From: Sphingobacteriaceae bacterium
GTDB lineage: Bacteria > Bacteroidota > Bacteroidia > Sphingobacteriales > Sphingobacteriaceae
DNA: 64,000 nt
Reading direction: 5' to 3'
NCBI GenBank assembly: GCA_017745075.1
Contig: JAGIAD010000002.1
Span: 310,001-374,000, forward strand
Of this stretch, positions 61,664-64,000 are shown piece by piece. A model generated the notes under the pieces. That model was not told the origin of the DNA, did no database searches, and was given only the letters and a program-made list of their open reading frames with translations. A program made the position numbers and the translations under genes. How positions within the stretch are numbered: the first letter of the stretch is position 1; every line of letters starts with the position of its first letter.

Positions 61664-63664
61664 ATGAAAAAAATATTACTCTTTTTGTTAGTGGCATTTG
61701 GCGGTTTTGCAAACGCACAGTATGTGGTAAATTATAAAAAGGTTGCCGATACTTATTTCGAAAATAAGGATTATTATGCAGCATCAACTTTTTATAAAAA
61801 AGCCTTAAAAATTACTGGCGATAGTACCCAGGCCATTTTACCATACGGTATGGAAAGAAAATCGGCGACTAATGATAAAGTGATAGAAGATTACGAAGGA
61901 TCGATTTATAACCTTGCAGAGTCAAGCAGATTGTATAGGGAGTTTAGCGAAGCTGAAAAATATTATGCAATAGCGATAACATTTACCAATACACGCTACA
62001 GAAAAGCACTATACTATTATGCAGAAAGCTTAAGGGCAAATAAAAAATTTAACCTGGCTATTGATGCTTTTCAACAGTTTATCCAGAAAAATCCGGGAGA
62101 TGCGTTGGCTAAAGATGCCCAAAAGGAAATCGAATCGTGCAAATTTGCGATCGATGAAATGCGCTTTCCACGTATGGTGCAGGTTAAAAAAGTGCCTGGT
62201 AATGTAAATGGTCTAGGATCTAATTATGCTCCTGTTAAAATCAATAATGAGTTGTATTTTACTTCATCCCGCCCCGTTGCTGTAGGGAGTAAAAAAGACA
62301 TGGTTAAAACAGATGCCGGCGAAGTTCAGGTATCAACCAAAACCAATCCATTTATTAATGGCATTTATGTGGCTAAAGACGGATTAACTTCGACTGATAT
62401 TGCAGTAAAAAAAGTCGATATCAACTTCCCTAAAAATACAGAAGCTGCAGCTGCCGCTTTTACTCCCGACGGAAATACGATTTACTTCACCGCTTGGAAG
62501 GATAAAGAAAAATATGCTATTTATTCTTCAAAAAAAACAGGCGATAAATGGTCAGATCCACAACCTCTTGGTTTACAGGTGAACAGTAAAGATTTTAATT
62601 CATCACAGCCTTTTGTTACCAGCGATGGTAAATTCCTCCTTTTCTCATCCGACAGGAGCGGTGGTTATGGTAAATTCGATCTTTGGTATTGTGCCGTGCG
62701 GGAAGATGGTTCATTAGGCCAGGCCGTAAACTTTGGCCCTGAAATTAATACTGAAGAAGATGAACGTGCCCCATACTATAATCCCTTAACCAAAAAGTTA
62801 TTGTTTAGCACCAACGGACGAATAGGTTTTGGAGGCCTTGATTTCTTTGAATCGGAAGGCGATCTGGTAAGTTGGTCTAGCCCTAAAAACCTGGGTTATC
62901 CTTTCAACTCATCAAAAGATGATCTTTACTTTACCCCAACCGATGATAAAGGTACAAAAGGTTATATCAGTTCTGATCGCGAATCGTCATGCTGTTTAGA
63001 AGTATTTGAAGTGAAAAAAGAATACCTTTTTATAGCAGGCCTTTTAACCGATTGTAAAACTAAATTACCATTAGCAGGTGCCAGTGTAACCCTAACCAAC
63101 GCAGAAGGTTCTCAGAAAATCACAACCGGTACCGACGGTATTTACAGGTTTAAGGTAGATTCTAAAAGACCGATCAAATTGCTCTTCGCAAAGGATAATT
63201 ATTTTGCAATTACTAAAAACTATGCCTACGAAGAATTGGCAAAAGCAGATACCCTGATTTATAAAGATTATTGCTTAAGTCCTTTCAAATTGGGCATTCC
63301 AATAGCTTTAGAAAACGTTTATTACGAATTTAATAGTGCCGAACTCACCGAACCTTCTAAAAAAGTATTGGATTTTCTGATTCCGATTATGGAAGATAAC
63401 CCTGAAATGGAAATAGAATTAGGCTCACATACCGATAACATTGGTACAGATGAATACAACCTGGATCTATCCAACAGAAGGGCGAAATCTTGTACCGATT
63501 ATTTGGAAAGCAAAGGAATTGCTGCTTCCAGAATGACGTCTAAAGGATATGGAGAATCGATGCCGATTGCGCCAAACGAAATTATCGTTAAACGTAAGAA
63601 AAGAGATAATCCTGAAGGAAGAGCAAAAAACAGAAGAACAGAATTTAAAGTGACCAAAAAATAA
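61664..63664 (+). CDS. OmpA-family protein with TPR, PD40 and carboxypeptidase-regulatory domains
   Basis: 666 residues from ATG 61664; the earlier in-frame start at 61640 overlaps porP/sprF and spoils the signal peptide. Order: signal (to ANAQ, about 18), TPR helices (about 20-150), PD40/WD40-like beta-propeller repeats (SSQPFVTSDGKFLLFSSDRSGGYGKFDLW; APYYNPLTKKLLFSTNG; about 170-450), a carboxypeptidase-regulatory-like domain (LTDCKTKLPLAGASVTLTN, about 460-540) and a C-terminal OmpA domain (ELGSHTDNIGTDEYN; GRAKNRRTEFKV). The architecture matches PorE-like periplasmic T9SS-linked proteins that bind peptidoglycan. It is the third gene of the adhesin unit. Confidence 0.92.
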   Translation: MKKILLFLLVAFGGFANAQYVVNYKKVADTYFENKDYYAASTFYKKALKITGDSTQAILPYGMERKSATNDKVIEDYEGSIYNLAESSRLYREFSEAEKYYAIAITFTNTRYRKALYYYAESLRANKKFNLAIDAFQQFIQKNPGDALAKDAQKEIESCKFAIDEMRFPRMVQVKKVPGNVNGLGSNYAPVKINNELYFTSSRPVAVGSKKDMVKTDAGEVQVSTKTNPFINGIYVAKDGLTSTDIAVKKVDINFPKNTEAAAAAFTPDGNTIYFTAWKDKEKYAIYSSKKTGDKWSDPQPLGLQVNSKDFNSSQPFVTSDGKFLLFSSDRSGGYGKFDLWYCAVREDGSLGQAVNFGPEINTEEDERAPYYNPLTKKLLFSTNGRIGFGGLDFFESEGDLVSWSSPKNLGYPFNSSKDDLYFTPTDDKGTKGYISSDRESSCCLEVFEVKKEYLFIAGLLTDCKTKLPLAGASVTLTNAEGSQKITTGTDGIYRFKVDSKRPIKLLFAKDNYFAITKNYAYEELAKADTLIYKDYCLSPFKLGIPIALENVYYEFNSAELTEPSKKVLDFLIPIMEDNPEMEIELGSHTDNIGTDEYNLDLSNRRAKSCTDYLESKGIAASRMTSKGYGESMPIAPNEIIVKRKKRDNPEGRAKNRRTEFKVTKK

Positions 63665-63684
63665 TAAACAATTAACATCCCGGT

Positions 63685-63718
63685 AAGCCATCTTTTTTAA
63701 AAAAGGATGGCTTTTTTA
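63685..63718 (+). terminator. terminator of the adhesin operon
   Basis: AAGCCATC (63685-63692) pairs with GATGGCTT (63706-63713), with inner A/T pairs and a TTTTTT tail, 20 nt after the OmpA/PD40 stop. Confidence 0.85.
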
Positions 63719-63720
63719 TG

Positions 63721-63825
63721 CTGGTCGAGATTTGTAACCTCGACCAGATGAGGGGTGGATTACAAATCCACCGGTAAAGGATTAAAAATCCTTAGTTCAT
63801 TCAGTCGCGATTACAAATCCCGACT
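63721..63825. repeat. array of four small REP-like hairpins
   Basis: Four hairpins stand in a row, each centred on an A/T-rich core related to GATTACAAATC: CTGGTCGAG/CTCGACCAG (63721-63747), GGTGGAT/ATCCACC (63754-63772), AAGGATT/AATCCTT (63777-63793) and GTCGcGAT/ATCcCGAC (63804-63824). The flanking stems differ but the loop motif is shared, as in REP elements mobilised by RAYT transposases. No transposase gene is in the window. Confidence 0.6.
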
Positions 63826-63937
63826 AACTGCATAAACAGTTTCGAATAGGCAATTTGCACTTAGCTGCAAACTGAAAATTCTCAATTGATCACTTTTTAA
63901 ATTAATCTTTGTAATTTCCGGCTATCATTTAAACGCA

Positions 63938-64000
63938 ATGAAGCTGAATATCCGACCAACCGTAATTTTTAGAACACCTAAATTTTCATATCAATCCGAA
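63938..64000 (+). CDS. 5' end of a gene, possibly lantibiotic dehydratase-like
   Basis: An ATG at 63938 opens 21 codons that run to the edge (MKLNIRPTVIFRTPKFSYQS and one more residue). The hydrophobic strand followed by RTP with aromatic residues resembles the start of LanB-type lantibiotic dehydratases of Bacteroidota. Upstream, AATCTTTG (63904-63911) is a one-mismatch -7 box. With only 21 residues the family call is a guess; that a gene starts here is more likely. Confidence 0.35.
   Translation, partial: MKLNIRPTVIFRTPKFSYQSE

Overview
The window looks like a chromosomal segment of a Bacteroidota bacterium of the Sphingobacteriaceae, most like Pedobacter. I infer this from gene content and signals, not from a database search. 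The supporting signs are: an alternative complex III locus joined to a caa3-type oxidase; a SusC/SusD pair with ECF sigma and FecR anti-sigma genes; a giant adhesin with a type IX secretion (T9SS) type B sorting domain next to PorP/SprF; many SxxC-type lipoproteins followed by KK; little Shine-Dalgarno signal; and repeated TAnnTTTG (-7) promoter boxes.

Layout. 1-6.8 kb: end of an alpha/beta hydrolase, three lipoproteins (YD-repeat-like, GH16-like, CAP domain), a GH18 chitinase with a SirB1-type gene on the minus strand, an O-methyltransferase-like gene and a DUF1345 membrane protein. 7.3-11.6 kb: a tightly overlapping three-gene unit of a BlaI-type repressor, an M56 (BlaR1-type) membrane peptidase fused to an N-acetylmuramoyl-L-alanine amidase domain, and an outer-membrane beta-barrel receptor. 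11.8-14.6 kb: an Omp85-type barrel, a repeat-filled gap and a deoxyhypusine-synthase-like gene.

14.8-31.4 kb is a respiratory super-locus on the plus strand: actABCDEF (quinol to cytochrome c), coxB-coxA, heme A synthesis (ctaA, ctaB), two subunit III genes, subunit IV, an SCO-fold protein with no cysteine at all, and DUF420. Together these encode electron transfer from menaquinol to oxygen plus its cofactor and assembly genes. 31.6-40.7 kb: ECF sigma, FecR, STN-containing SusC, SusD, a lipoprotein metallopeptidase (HEFQH) and a DUF4302 lipoprotein. This is a trans-envelope-signalled uptake locus, probably for a peptide or protein-derived substrate. 40.7-43.7 kb: small membrane proteins, DUF983, DUF2461 and an OmpA lipoprotein.

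44.3-46.9 kb (minus): a STAND-type P-loop ATPase with an N-terminal domain that may bind DNA and a TPR-like C-terminus. It is transcribed away from a 13.5 kb adhesin gene (47.1-60.6 kb). The adhesin is built almost wholly of Ig-like and beta-sandwich repeats. It shows a 2,517-nt higher-order repeat and eleven 267/270-nt tandem repeats, the last six of which form an 807-nt superunit repeated twice. It is followed by porP/sprF and an OmpA/PD40 gene. The right edge cuts a gene whose first 21 residues resemble a lantibiotic dehydratase start, so a lanthipeptide-type locus may begin there.

The longer gene-free gaps (6.8-7.3, 12.9-13.65, 43.65-44.3 and 63.7-63.9 kb) hold dispersed palindromic repeats of several families. 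I saw no tRNA, rRNA, CRISPR array, insertion sequence or prophage. Coding starts were moved to internal ATGs where the first in-frame start was TTG or where a signal peptide or promoter decided it.
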